A stretch of 64,000 nt of DNA. It comes from an uncultured Roseibium sp. GTDB taxonomy: Bacteria; Pseudomonadota; Alphaproteobacteria; Rhizobiales; Stappiaceae. The DNA lies in the NCBI RefSeq assembly GCF_963675985.1, contig NZ_OY780958.1, forward strand, positions 248,001 through 312,000, written 5' to 3'. The notes under the pieces are model-generated. The model made no database searches. It was not told the DNA's origin and saw nothing but the letters and a program-made list of their open reading frames with translations. Shown in pieces: positions 19,265 through 27,408 of the stretch. Made by a program: the position numbers and the translations under genes. Each line of letters opens with the position of its first letter. The stretch's first letter is position 1.

Positions 19265-20131
19265 GTGAAGCTTAAGGACCTGCGTCCGGTTAAACGGGGC
19301 GGCAATCGAACCACCGCATTCTTGAATGTCGCTGTTCTCGGACTTTCCCTGACGCTGGGTGCCTGTACTTCGAAGGACGATGTCGACGATCTCGCTCTCA
19401 ACGACACGCCGCCCGATGTTCTCTATAACGAGGGGCTTTCCTTGCGCGCGCAGGGCAAGCTGCGCGATGCCGGCGACAAGTTCGAGGAACTCGACAAGCT
19501 TTATCCCTATTCCGAATACGCCAAGAAGTCGCTGGTCAACCTTGCCTATCTGAACTTCACAAGAGGGAAGTACACCGAGGCGATCTCTGCGGCCAAGCGG
19601 TTCCTGACGCTCTATCCGGGCAGCAATGACGCTGCCTACGCGCTTTACATCATCGGCCAGTGCTATTTCCGACAGATGCCGGATATTACCCGTGACCAGG
19701 AAATGACGGAAAAGGCGATGTCCGCGTTCAGGGAACTGATCCAGCGCTATCCTGATTCCGAATATACCTCCGATGCCGAAAAGAAGCTGCTGATCACGCA
19801 GGACCAGCTTGCCGGCAAGGAGATGCAGATTGGCCGTTTCTATCTGAAGAAACGCAACTACATCGCGGCCATCAACCGGTTCAAGACCGTGGTGATCAAC
19901 TATCAGACCACGCGCCATGTCGAAGAAGCCCTGTTCCGCCTGACCGAGTCCTACTATGCGCTCGGCGTTGTCAACGAAGCGCAGACCGCGGCGGCCGTTC
20001 TGGGACACAACTATCCGGACAGCCAGTGGTACAAGGACGCCTATTCGCTGCTGACCAAGGGCGGTTACGAGCCGTCTGAAGATACCGGCAGCTGGATCAG
20101 TAAGGCGTTCAAGGGCATTAACGTCTTTTAA
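19265..20131 (+). CDS. bamD: Outer membrane assembly lipoprotein BamD
   Basis: BamD is an essential lipoprotein of the BAM complex, which inserts beta-barrel proteins into the outer membrane. The 288-residue product starts at GTG 19265 behind a good AAGGAG. It has a basic N terminus, a hydrophobic signal and a lipobox LGAC with the lipidated cysteine at residue 34. The remainder is tetratricopeptide-like: YNEGLSLRAQGKLRDAGDKF and later repeats about every 35-40 residues. lpxC-bamD-recN-ligA after ftsZ is a common order in Hyphomicrobiales. The 214 bases before it hold no gene. Confidence 0.93.
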   Translation: MKLKDLRPVKRGGNRTTAFLNVAVLGLSLTLGACTSKDDVDDLALNDTPPDVLYNEGLSLRAQGKLRDAGDKFEELDKLYPYSEYAKKSLVNLAYLNFTRGKYTEAISAAKRFLTLYPGSNDAAYALYIIGQCYFRQMPDITRDQEMTEKAMSAFRELIQRYPDSEYTSDAEKKLLITQDQLAGKEMQIGRFYLKKRNYIAAINRFKTVVINYQTTRHVEEALFRLTESYYALGVVNEAQTAAAVLGHNYPDSQWYKDAYSLLTKGGYEPSEDTGSWISKAFKGINVF

Positions 20132-20262
20132 ATGGCGAGCGCGCGTGTCGGGGGCGATGCGTCCGGCATTCGTTTTGCCGCTTGTAACCGGTCTGATCGG
20201 CTCATACCATTCGCATACATGATAGGTATAAGTTCTCTGTTTTGATTCGGAGCTTTCCGTCC

Positions 20263-21933
20263 ATGCTGGTTACGCTGTCCATTCGCGACATCGTATTGAT
20301 AGACCGTCTCGATCTCGACTTCGCCGCGGGCATGTCGGTGCTGACCGGTGAAACCGGGGCCGGCAAATCCATTCTGCTGGATGCCCTGTCGCTTGCCATT
20401 GGCGGGCGGGGCGATGCGGATCTGGTGCGCCATGGTGAAACCCAGGGGCAGGTGACGGCCGTCTTCGATGTGCCCGGCGATCATGCGGCTCGGGCCCTCC
20501 TGCGGGAAAACGATGTCGATGACGATGGCGATCTCATCCTGAGGCGTATCCAGACGTCGGACGGCCGAACCCGGGCCTTCATCAACGACCAACCCGTCAG
20601 CGTCGGTCTGATGCGCCAGGCGGGCACGCTTCTCGTCGAAATCCACGGCCAGCACGACGATCGGGCTCTGGTCGATCCGGACAGCCACCGGCTTCTGATC
20701 GATTCCTTCGGTGGATTGAGCGAGGACGCGGAGGCAGTCGGCGAGGCATACAAGGCGTTCAAAGCCGCGGAGAAAGCCGTCCGGGATCATGAAGCGCGGA
20801 TCGAAACGGCACGTCAGGAAGCCGATTACCTGAAAAGCGCGGTCAGTGAATTGACGGCCCTTGCCCCACAGGCCGGTGAAGAGGAAGAACTCGCCGCTCG
20901 GCGGACCACCATGATGCAGGTGGAGAAAATCGCCGGCGATCTGAACGAGGCGTTCGAGACGCTCAACGGTACGGCGTCACCGATTCCGGAACTGGCCAGC
21001 CTGCTTCGGCGTATGGAACGCAAGACGGAGCAGGCGCCAGCGCTGCTGACCGGACCGGTGACTGCGCTCGCCAACGCGCTCGACAATCTGGAAGAGGCCC
21101 GCAGTGGGCTGGAAACCGCCGTGCGCGAGACGGATTTCGATCCGCGCGAATTGGAGAGTGTCGAGGAACGACTATTCGCCCTGCGTGCGGCATCGCGCAA
21201 ATTTGCCGTTCCGGCTGACGAACTGGGCAGCCTTTGCGCCCGTATGAGCGAGGATCTGGCCGATCTGGATGCGGGTGAGGACAAGCTGGCAGCGCTGAAG
21301 GCAGCCGCAGTGAAGACCCGAGACGCCTACGACAAGAAGGCAAAGGCGCTTTCAAAGGCTCGGGAAAAGGCGGCGCGGCAGCTTGAACAGGCCGTGGGCC
21401 AGGAACTGCCGGCGCTGAAACTGGAACGGGCGCGGTTCATCGTCGAAATGACGAGCGATCCGGAAAATCGGTCGCGGACCGGTTTCGATCAACTGGAGTT
21501 TTACGTTCAGACCAACCCGGGAACGAAGCCCGGTCCGATGATGAAAGTGGCCTCCGGGGGCGAGCTGTCCCGCTTCCTGCTCGCGCTGAAAGTGTCGCTG
21601 GCCGACAAGGGATCGGCGCCGACGCTGGTGTTCGACGAAATCGATACGGGGGTTGGCGGTGCCGTAGCGGAAGCGATCGGTGTGCGCCTTGCCCGGCTCG
21701 CCGCCAATGTCCAGGTGCTGACGGTGACCCATGCGCCGCAGGTGGCCGCACGCGCCGCCGGTCATTTCCTGATCGCCAAGGAAGAGGCCCATCCGGAGCG
21801 GGTGGCGACCCGGGTCCGCCGGATCGATGAAGACCACCGGCGCGAGGAAATCGCCCGCATGCTGGCCGGCAGCGTGATAACCGAGGAAGCGCGTGCCGCG
21901 GCCGGCAAGCTGATCACGGAAGCGGCCGGCTGA
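20263..21933 (+). CDS. recN: DNA repair protein RecN
   Basis: RecN is an SMC-like ATPase acting in recombinational repair of double-strand breaks. The 556-residue protein has Walker A GETGAGKS at 29-36, a central coiled-coil region (about residues 150-370), the ABC signature ASGGELSRFLLALK and Walker B TLVFDEIDTGVGG near the C terminus. The ATG at 20263, behind CGGAGC, gives the conserved start MLVTLSIRDIVLIDRL. An in-frame TTG 21 bases earlier is less likely. It is followed after 52 bases by ligA. Confidence 0.95.
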   Translation: MLVTLSIRDIVLIDRLDLDFAAGMSVLTGETGAGKSILLDALSLAIGGRGDADLVRHGETQGQVTAVFDVPGDHAARALLRENDVDDDGDLILRRIQTSDGRTRAFINDQPVSVGLMRQAGTLLVEIHGQHDDRALVDPDSHRLLIDSFGGLSEDAEAVGEAYKAFKAAEKAVRDHEARIETARQEADYLKSAVSELTALAPQAGEEEELAARRTTMMQVEKIAGDLNEAFETLNGTASPIPELASLLRRMERKTEQAPALLTGPVTALANALDNLEEARSGLETAVRETDFDPRELESVEERLFALRAASRKFAVPADELGSLCARMSEDLADLDAGEDKLAALKAAAVKTRDAYDKKAKALSKAREKAARQLEQAVGQELPALKLERARFIVEMTSDPENRSRTGFDQLEFYVQTNPGTKPGPMMKVASGGELSRFLLALKVSLADKGSAPTLVFDEIDTGVGGAVAEAIGVRLARLAANVQVLTVTHAPQVAARAAGHFLIAKEEAHPERVATRVRRIDEDHRREEIARMLAGSVITEEARAAAGKLITEAAG

Positions 21934-21985
21934 GTGCTTCCGCCGATTTCTGCCGGCGATATCTGTTTGGGTGAATGGGGCCACA

Positions 21986-24145
21986 ATGACCGAAAAATCC
22001 GATTCCGCTGCCGCGATTGCCGTGGAGGCGCTGACGCTGGAACAGGCGGAAGCCGAGCTGATACGCCTGGCGGCGGAAATCGCGGAGCATGACAAGCACT
22101 ACTTCGATGAAGACGCGCCCACCGTCTCCGATGCCGAGTATGACGCGCTGCGGAAGCGTAACAATGCGATCGAGGCCCGGTTTCCGGAGCTGATCCGGGC
22201 AGACAGCCCGTCCCAGCGCGTCGGGGTCGAGCCGACATCCGGGTTCGGCAAGATCACGCACAGCATCCCGATGCTGTCGCTGGACAACGCCTTCGACGAC
22301 GAGGACGTACGCGATTTCGTCGGCCGTGTCCGGCGTTTTCTGAAATTCGATCCGCTGATGGGTGCACTCGGTGTGACCGCCGAACCCAAGATCGACGGGT
22401 TGTCCCTGTCACTTCGCTATGAAGGCGGCAAGCTGGTGAGCGCGGCCACCCGCGGCGACGGGACGGTCGGTGAGAACGTCACCGCCAATGCCCGCACCAT
22501 TGCCGATATTCCGACAGAGCTGAAGGGCAAGGCGCCGGACGTGGCCGAGATCCGCGGCGAGGTCTACATGGCGCATGCGGATTTCCAGTCACTCAACGAG
22601 CGCATGGCGGCCAATGGCGGCAAGGTCTTCGCGAACCCGCGAAATGCCGCCGCCGGCTCTCTGCGCCAGCTCAAACCGGAGATTACCGCCTCTCGGCCTC
22701 TGCGCTTCTTTGCCTATGCGTGGGGCGAGATGACAGCGCTTCCGGCCGATACCCAGATGGGAATGGTCGAGGCCATGGGGGCCTGGGGATTTGCCATCAA
22801 TCCGAAGATGCAGCTTTGCGAAAGCGTCGAGGAGCTGATCGCCGTCTATCACGGGATCGAGGAAGAGCGGGCAACGCTCGACTACGATATCGACGGGGTC
22901 GTCTACAAGGTCGACCGGCTGGACCTGCAGGAGCGGCTCGGCTTCGTGTCCCGGTCGCCTCGCTGGGCGATCGCGCACAAGTTCCCGGCCGAACAGGCCT
23001 TCACCATCCTGAACGAGATCGAGATCCAGGTCGGGCGGACGGGGGCGCTGACGCCGGTCGCCAAGCTGGAACCGGTGACCGTCGGCGGTGTGGTCGTGTC
23101 CAATGCGACGCTGCACAACGAGGACTACATCAAGGGCATCGGTCAGGACGGAGAGCCGCTTCGTGGTGGCAAGGATTTGCGGAAAGGCGACACGGTAAAG
23201 ATCCAGCGCGCCGGAGACGTGATCCCGCAGGTGATCGATGTGGATCTCGACAAACGTCCTGCGGATGCCGAACCCTTCGAGTTTCCCACAGTGTGTCCGG
23301 CTTGCGGTAGCCATGCGGTGCGCGAAATCCATCCGAAGACCGGGCGTCAGGATGCGGTGCGCCGTTGTACCGGCGGGCTTATCTGTCCGGCGCAGGCGAC
23401 GGAGAAACTCAAGCATTTCGTCTCGCGCAATGCCTTCGACATCGAAGGCTTCGGCGACAAGCAGGTGGATGCCTTTTATGCAGACGAACTGGTGAAGGCA
23501 CCGGCCGACATTTTCACGCTGGAAGAGCGTGACCGGCAGGCGCTGACCAAGCTGCGTAACCGGGACGGCTGGGGCGCGGTCTCGGCCCGCAACCTGTTCG
23601 AGGCGATCAACGCCCGGCGGGAGATCGATCTTCACCGCTTCATCTTCGCGCTCGGCATTCGCCATGTCGGCGAGGGCAACGCCAAGCTTCTGGCGCGTTA
23701 TTATGGTTCCTGGGATGCGTTCTACCAGGCAATGCAAAAGGCGCATGACCACGACAGCGACGCCTGGGCGGAACTGAACGACATCGACGGCATTGGCTCG
23801 ATTGTCGCCGAGGCGGTGACCGAATTCTTCGCCGAAAGCCACAACCGGGACCAGCTCACAGCGCTCCTGGACCAGGTGACGCCCAAGGACGCGGAAAAGA
23901 TCGACGCCGGCGACAGCCCGGTCGCCGGCAAGACCATCGTATTCACCGGCTCGCTGGAACGCATGACCCGCGACGAAGCCAAGGCCATGGCCGAACGCTT
24001 CGGCGCCAAGGTCTCAGGCTCGGTGTCGAAAAAGACCGATCTCGTCGTCGCGGGACCGGGCGCGGGCTCGAAACTGACCAAGGCGCAGGAACTGGACGTG
24101 GACGTTATTTCCGAGGATGACTGGTTTGATCTGGTCGGGGGGTGA
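21986..24145 (+). CDS. ligA: NAD+-dependent DNA ligase LigA
   Basis: LigA seals nicks in DNA during replication and repair using NAD+. The 719-residue protein has the usual order: the Ia domain with YDALRKRNNAIE, the adenylation domain with Lys135 in KIDG, the OB fold, a four-cysteine zinc finger (Cys437, Cys440, Cys461, Cys467), helix-hairpin-helix repeats, and a C-terminal BRCT domain starting near GKTIVFTGSLERMTRDEAK. A GTG 15 bases upstream is in frame, but the ATG at 21986 looks natural. It ends the plus-strand run that starts in the dcw cluster. Confidence 0.96.
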   Translation: MTEKSDSAAAIAVEALTLEQAEAELIRLAAEIAEHDKHYFDEDAPTVSDAEYDALRKRNNAIEARFPELIRADSPSQRVGVEPTSGFGKITHSIPMLSLDNAFDDEDVRDFVGRVRRFLKFDPLMGALGVTAEPKIDGLSLSLRYEGGKLVSAATRGDGTVGENVTANARTIADIPTELKGKAPDVAEIRGEVYMAHADFQSLNERMAANGGKVFANPRNAAAGSLRQLKPEITASRPLRFFAYAWGEMTALPADTQMGMVEAMGAWGFAINPKMQLCESVEELIAVYHGIEEERATLDYDIDGVVYKVDRLDLQERLGFVSRSPRWAIAHKFPAEQAFTILNEIEIQVGRTGALTPVAKLEPVTVGGVVVSNATLHNEDYIKGIGQDGEPLRGGKDLRKGDTVKIQRAGDVIPQVIDVDLDKRPADAEPFEFPTVCPACGSHAVREIHPKTGRQDAVRRCTGGLICPAQATEKLKHFVSRNAFDIEGFGDKQVDAFYADELVKAPADIFTLEERDRQALTKLRNRDGWGAVSARNLFEAINARREIDLHRFIFALGIRHVGEGNAKLLARYYGSWDAFYQAMQKAHDHDSDAWAELNDIDGIGSIVAEAVTEFFAESHNRDQLTALLDQVTPKDAEKIDAGDSPVAGKTIVFTGSLERMTRDEAKAMAERFGAKVSGSVSKKTDLVVAGPGAGSKLTKAQELDVDVISEDDWFDLVGG

Positions 24146-24222
24146 AAGACCATTTGGCATCTGCTTGGCTGCGACCTGGAGCGGTGCAGGCGTTTTGAAG
24201 TCAACCCACAGGCGCCTGCGGT

Positions 24223-24253
24223 TACTGGATCCCAGCCTTCGCTGGGATGACAA
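24223..24253 (+). repeat. 31-base palindromic repeat, left copy
   Basis: This 31-base element contains the hairpin ATCCCAGC-CTTC-GCTGGGAT (8-base stem, 4-base loop). Its exact reverse complement lies at 24611-24641. The two copies face each other around the GIY-YIG gene. When such elements are read through in one frame they encode the peptide VIPAKAGIQ, which is familiar from dispersed palindromic repeats in many proteobacteria. Confidence 0.9.
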
Positions 24254-24267
24254 GGGAGAGGTGAACG

Positions 24268-24564
24268 TCAAACCAAGCTGATGTAGAGGTCGTCCCAATT
24301 GGGATTGCTCTCTTCGATCAAACGGATTTTCCAAGCTCGGTTCCATGCTTTCAAGCGTTTCTCTCGCTGAATTGCGGCTTCCACATCTTCTAAAATCTCA
24401 AAATAAACCAAGCGATGAACTCCGTGCTGCGAGGTAAAGCCAGGCACCAGTCCTTCCCGGTGCTCTTGAACCCGGCGCAAAAGATCATTCGTCATTCCGA
24501 TATAAAGGGTGCCGCCCAGACTGCTGGCGAGAATATAGACATAATACTGTTGATCCAGGTGCAT
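24268..24564 (-). CDS. GIY-YIG nuclease family protein (UPF0213-like)
   Basis: This is a 98-residue stand-alone GIY-YIG domain. The strand pair reads YYVYILAS (residues 7-14) and LYIG (20-23), followed by the helix with RRVQEHREG and the conserved glutamate region AIQREKRLKAW. These positions match the catalytic Tyr, Arg and Glu of the fold. Physiological roles of such short proteins are mostly unknown; some relatives cut DNA. The gene lies alone on the minus strand between ligA and uvrD, 14 bases from the left palindromic repeat and 46 from the right one. Convergence with ligA and the flanking repeats suggest an inserted cassette. Family call is firm; function is unknown. Confidence 0.85.
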   Translation of the reverse strand: MHLDQQYYVYILASSLGGTLYIGMTNDLLRRVQEHREGLVPGFTSQHGVHRLVYFEILEDVEAAIQREKRLKAWNRAWKIRLIEESNPNWDDLYISLV

Positions 24565-24610
24565 GGCACCGCCTTCATGGCGCAGTTCAATGATCTCAAC
24601 CTATCCCGGT

Positions 24611-24641
24611 TTGTCATCCCAGCGAAGGCTGGGATCCAGTA
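24611..24641 (-). repeat. 31-base palindromic repeat, right copy
   Basis: This is the exact reverse complement of 24223-24253, with no mismatch over 31 bases. Identity stops abruptly at both ends of the unit. Flanking bases differ, so this is a discrete element rather than a larger inverted duplication. Confidence 0.9.
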
Positions 24642-24830
24642 GCCCCGGCATATCGGTAGGCAGTAGATCCGCGTAATTGTCATATCCTTGCCTTCGCAAC
24701 GTAAAGAGAGTTTCGGAAAGTCGAGCCAGAGCGATCTTTTCCTGCAAATTCTCTCACTTCAAGCCTCGCTCTCAGGCCGTTCGTTGCTATATTGTTCTCT
24801 TGAGATCTCACAGATTCGCGAAAGAATGGT
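24642..24830. other. Intergenic region before uvrD
   Basis: I see no gene in these 189 bases. They run from the right palindromic repeat to the uvrD start, are somewhat AT-richer than their surroundings and include a TATATT near 24790 that could be a -10 element, with no convincing -35 at the right distance. Confidence 0.4.
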
Positions 24831-27266
24831 ATGGCAGACCCGAACGGGTATTCGGATGATTGGGAACGGATCGAGCCAAGCTTCGAGCCGGCGCCGTCGG
24901 CGCGCCCGACTGGCAGTTCCGGCGGCGGGATTGCCGCGCGGGCGATGGCGGCGCGGCGGGCGCCTGATTATCTCGACGGATTGAACCCGGAACAGCGGCT
25001 GGCGGTGGAGACCATTAACGGCCCGGTTCTGGTGCTTGCCGGAGCCGGCACCGGCAAGACCCGGGTCCTGACCACCCGCATCGCGCATATTCTTGCGACC
25101 GGAGCTGCACGGCCGTCGGAAATCCTGGCGGTGACCTTCACCAACAAGGCCGCACGCGAGATGAAGGAGCGGATCTCCACCTTCATCGGCGGCAATGTGG
25201 AGGGTATGGCCTGGCTCGGCACGTTCCACTCCATCTGCGTCAAGATCCTGCGCCGCCATGCGGAACTGGTCGGGCTGAAATCCGGCTTTTCGATTCTCGA
25301 TACCGACGACCAGCTCCGGCTGATCAAGCAGATCATCCAGGCGGAGGGCCTCGACGACAAGCGCTGGACCGCGCGTGCTTTCGCCTCGATGCTCGACGGC
25401 TGGAAGAACCGGGCGCTGACGCCAAAGGACGTTCCGGAAGGCGAGGCGCGGGCTTTCGCGAATGGAAACGGCCGCAAGCTCTACGAGGAATACCAGGACC
25501 GCCTGTCGGTCCTGAACGCCTGTGACTTCGGCGATTTGCTTTTGCATGTGATCACCCTGTTCAAGACCCAGCCTGATATCCTCAAGGACTATCAGCGCCG
25601 GTTCCGCTACATGCTGGTGGACGAGTATCAGGACACCAACATCGCCCAGTACCTGTGGCTGCGTCTGCTGGCCCAGGGCAATCCAAACGTCTGCTGCGTG
25701 GGTGACGACGATCAGTCGATCTACGGCTGGCGCGGCGCGGAAGTGGACAACATCCTGCGCTTCGAGCACGACTTCAAAGGTGCGACCGTCATCCGACTGG
25801 AGCGCAATTACCGCTCCACCAGCCACATTCTGGCGGCGGCCTCGCATCTGATTGCCCATAACGAGGGCCGGCTGGGTAAAACGCTGTTCACCGATTTCGA
25901 GGAACCGGACCACGATCTGGTCAGCGTCGCCTCCTGCTGGGATTCCGAAGAAGAGGCGCGGTCCATCGGCGACGAGATCGAGGCGCTGCAGGCCAAGGGC
26001 CATGCGCTGAACGACATCGCCATTCTGGTGCGGGCCTCGTTCCAGATGCGCGAGTTCGAAGATCGCTTCGTCACACTGGGGCTGAATTACCGCGTCATCG
26101 GCGGTCCGCGCTTCTACGAGCGCATGGAAATCCGCGATGCCATGGCCTATTTCCGCTGTGTCGTGCAGCCGGCGGACGATCTGGCGTTCGAGCGTATCGT
26201 CAACACGCCCAAGCGCGGTCTCGGGGAAGCGACGCTGAAGCTGGTGCACGGGCTGGCCCGCGCTGAACGCATGCCGCTGATGCAGGCGGCAAGCCAGCTG
26301 TGCCAGACGGAGGAACTCCGGCCCAAGGCCCGCAATGCGCTGAGCAGTCTGCTGGCCGACATGGATCGATGGCGATCAGAGATCAATGCGGTTTCACACA
26401 CGGAAATGGCGGAAATCATTCTGGACGAAAGCGGCTACACGGCGATGTGGCGCGCCGATCGCTCGGCGGAAGCGCCGGGCCGGCTCGACAACCTCAAGGA
26501 ACTCATCCGCTCCATGGAAGACTTTGAATCCATGCAAGGGTTCCTGGAGCACGTTTCGCTGGTGATGGATCGGGACAATGCGGAGAGCAATGACGCGGTC
26601 TCCATCATGACGCTGCACTCCGCCAAGGGGCTGGAGTTCGACACGGTGTTCCTGCCTGGCTGGGAGGAGGGCCTGTTCCCGCATCAGCGCGCGCTCGACG
26701 AGAGCGGCCGTGCGGGCCTGGAGGAAGAACGCCGCTTGGCCTATGTCGGCATCACCCGGGCGAAGAAGCGCGCGAAGATCTATTTCGCCTCCAACCGGCG
26801 CATTCACGGGCTTTGGCAATCCACCGTGCCGTCGCGCTTTCTTGATGAGTTGCCGGAAGATCACGTCGAAATCACCGAACCCTCGTCCAGCTATGGCGGT
26901 TATGGCGGCGGCGGCTATGGCGCTTCGCGTTTCGACAACCGCGATCCGTTCCAGTCCGGCTCCTATTCGACGCCGGGCTGGCAGCGCGCGCAGCGGGCAT
27001 CCCAGTCCGGTGGTGGCGGCTTCGGCGAAAGCCGGAACGATTATCGCTCCGCCCGGACCAAGCGCCAGGGGCCGCTCACCATCGAAGGCGAGCTGGTCGC
27101 CAAGTCGGTGAGCGACACGCCGTCGGAGTTTTCCCTCGGCGAGCGCGTGTTCCACATCAAGTTCGGCTATGGCGCGATCAAGTCGATTGAAGGCAACAAG
27201 CTGACCATCGATTTCGAAAAGGCCGGAGTCAAAAAGGTTATTGACAGTTTTGTCGAGCGTCATTGA
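24831..27266 (+). CDS. uvrD: ATP-dependent DNA helicase UvrD/PcrA
   Basis: This is a superfamily 1 3'-5' helicase of the UvrD/PcrA/Rep group, used in nucleotide excision and mismatch repair. The 811-residue protein has a non-conserved polar N-terminal tail (about 45 residues), then DGLNPEQRLAVE, Walker A GAGTGKT at 71-77, Walker B MLVDEYQDTN near 262, DDDQSIYGWRGAE, and motif V/VI SIMTLHSAKGLEFDTVFLPG and YVGITRAKKRA. After the motor domains comes a Gly/Tyr/Ser-rich linker (about residues 685-740) and a basic end resembling the C-terminal DNA- and RNA-polymerase-binding module. UvrD and PcrA cannot be told apart by eye. Confidence 0.94.
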   Translation: MADPNGYSDDWERIEPSFEPAPSARPTGSSGGGIAARAMAARRAPDYLDGLNPEQRLAVETINGPVLVLAGAGTGKTRVLTTRIAHILATGAARPSEILAVTFTNKAAREMKERISTFIGGNVEGMAWLGTFHSICVKILRRHAELVGLKSGFSILDTDDQLRLIKQIIQAEGLDDKRWTARAFASMLDGWKNRALTPKDVPEGEARAFANGNGRKLYEEYQDRLSVLNACDFGDLLLHVITLFKTQPDILKDYQRRFRYMLVDEYQDTNIAQYLWLRLLAQGNPNVCCVGDDDQSIYGWRGAEVDNILRFEHDFKGATVIRLERNYRSTSHILAAASHLIAHNEGRLGKTLFTDFEEPDHDLVSVASCWDSEEEARSIGDEIEALQAKGHALNDIAILVRASFQMREFEDRFVTLGLNYRVIGGPRFYERMEIRDAMAYFRCVVQPADDLAFERIVNTPKRGLGEATLKLVHGLARAERMPLMQAASQLCQTEELRPKARNALSSLLADMDRWRSEINAVSHTEMAEIILDESGYTAMWRADRSAEAPGRLDNLKELIRSMEDFESMQGFLEHVSLVMDRDNAESNDAVSIMTLHSAKGLEFDTVFLPGWEEGLFPHQRALDESGRAGLEEERRLAYVGITRAKKRAKIYFASNRRIHGLWQSTVPSRFLDELPEDHVEITEPSSSYGGYGGGGYGASRFDNRDPFQSGSYSTPGWQRAQRASQSGGGGFGESRNDYRSARTKRQGPLTIEGELVAKSVSDTPSEFSLGERVFHIKFGYGAIKSIEGNKLTIDFEKAGVKKVIDSFVERH

Positions 27267-27408
27267 ATATTGTCATAAGTAACTATTATAAATGAGAAAT
27301 TTGTTTTAACCTAACCTTAGGTTAGTATTTCCTTAACCTGCTCGCTTGTTAGGTTGTTCCAGGTCTGAAGCGTGTTTGTATCTCGTCGCGTTCGATTTGG
27401 AGGAGCGC
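27267..27408. promoter_or_regulatory. AT-rich palindromic region before the autotransporter
   Basis: This 142-base gap is clearly AT-richer than its neighbours. It contains a 15-base palindrome, CTAACCTTAGGTTAG (about 27312-27326), then a further TTAACCT and a TTAGGTTG within about 35 bases. The repeated half-site AACCTAA/TTAGGTT looks like a binding site for a dimeric regulator acting on the downstream autotransporter gene. A strong Shine-Dalgarno (GGAGG) sits just before the ATG at 27409. The regulator is unknown. Confidence 0.45.

Noticed and set aside
24223..24641. CRISPR-like repeats
   Set aside because: There are only two copies, in inverted orientation, separated by a gene; no spacers and no cas genes.
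24759..26249. Large minus-strand frame antisense to uvrD
   Set aside because: It is a GC-rich shadow frame without recognisable domains; the plus strand encodes a complete helicase.
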